64,000 bases of DNA, from assembly GCA_935421135.1 (NCBI GenBank), contig OW285195.1, positions 10,508,391-10,572,390 of the forward strand, read 5' to 3'. The notes beneath the pieces are model-generated. The model did no database searches and was not told where the DNA came from. It saw only the letters and a list, made by a program, of their open reading frames with translations. This stretch comes from Bugulina stolonifera. Its lineage: Eukaryota; Bryozoa; Gymnolaemata; Cheilostomatida; Bugulidae. Positions 63,873 to 64,000 of this stretch are shown one piece after another; position 1 is the stretch's first letter; each line of letters begins with the position of its first letter. A program made the translations under genes and the position numbers.

Positions 63873-64000
63873 GTAAGATAATAATAATAATAATAACAAT
63901 ATCCGTGGCACCAAACACAATTGTTTAACATGGCTGCCCAATAGCAGAGCTAGTCAAGGGGGCCACCACTGCTCCTAGAGCTGGATATTATTATGGTTCG

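Overview
The window is eukaryotic nuclear DNA, almost certainly from an invertebrate animal. It has GT-AG introns, many tandem and dispersed repeats, LTR retrotransposons, MITEs, a tRNA-derived SINE and tandemly duplicated gene families. A marine early-branching metazoan such as a demosponge would fit, but that is an inference from genome texture and not proven here. There is no CRISPR array, operon or prokaryotic signal.

Region 1 (1-48.2 kb) is a cluster of nine single-exon sulfotransferase-like genes of about 455 codons on both strands. They start at 1201- (partial), 9978-, 13913-, 19653+ (one nonsense codon), 26939+, 31672-, 42367-, 43960+ and 46857+ (14 codons deleted). A tenth is only a 3'-end relic at 21.7 kb. 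Each predicts a type II membrane protein with an N-terminal anchor, a PAPS-binding P-loop-like motif (GRCGST) and a 3'-phosphate motif (YRD...S), as expected for Golgi sulfotransferases. The first ~130 codons are nearly identical between copies, while the C-terminal halves differ.

Region 2 is the mobile DNA between these genes. Two very young LTR elements (2351-7357, minus; 31742-37407, plus) encode Gag-like proteins, and the second also a retropepsin. Neither shows reverse transcriptase or integrase. They share nearly identical R-U5, leader and core U3 but have strongly diverged coding regions. The second has a textbook -1 frameshift site between gag and pro. Older solo LTRs, hAT-like MITEs, a TTAA MITE, SINEs and long foldback palindromes are also present, with target duplications that can often be read directly.

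Region 3 (50.7-64 kb) is a tandem duplication of about 8.5 kb carrying SLC16/monocarboxylate-transporter-like MFS genes. The first is a complete 9-exon gene (52379-57111, 477 aa). A lone exon-1 copy lies at about 58.85-59.07 kb. The last copy runs off the right edge after exon 5. Introns and upstream tandem arrays are recognisably paralogous.

A recurrent small-scale signal crosses all regions: where one copy of a duplicated sequence has TA, its paralog has TACATGTA. The result is a 6-bp insertion, seen in repeats, palindrome arms, flanks and once in a coding sequence (two extra codons). This and the LTR-element pair are the most unusual things seen.
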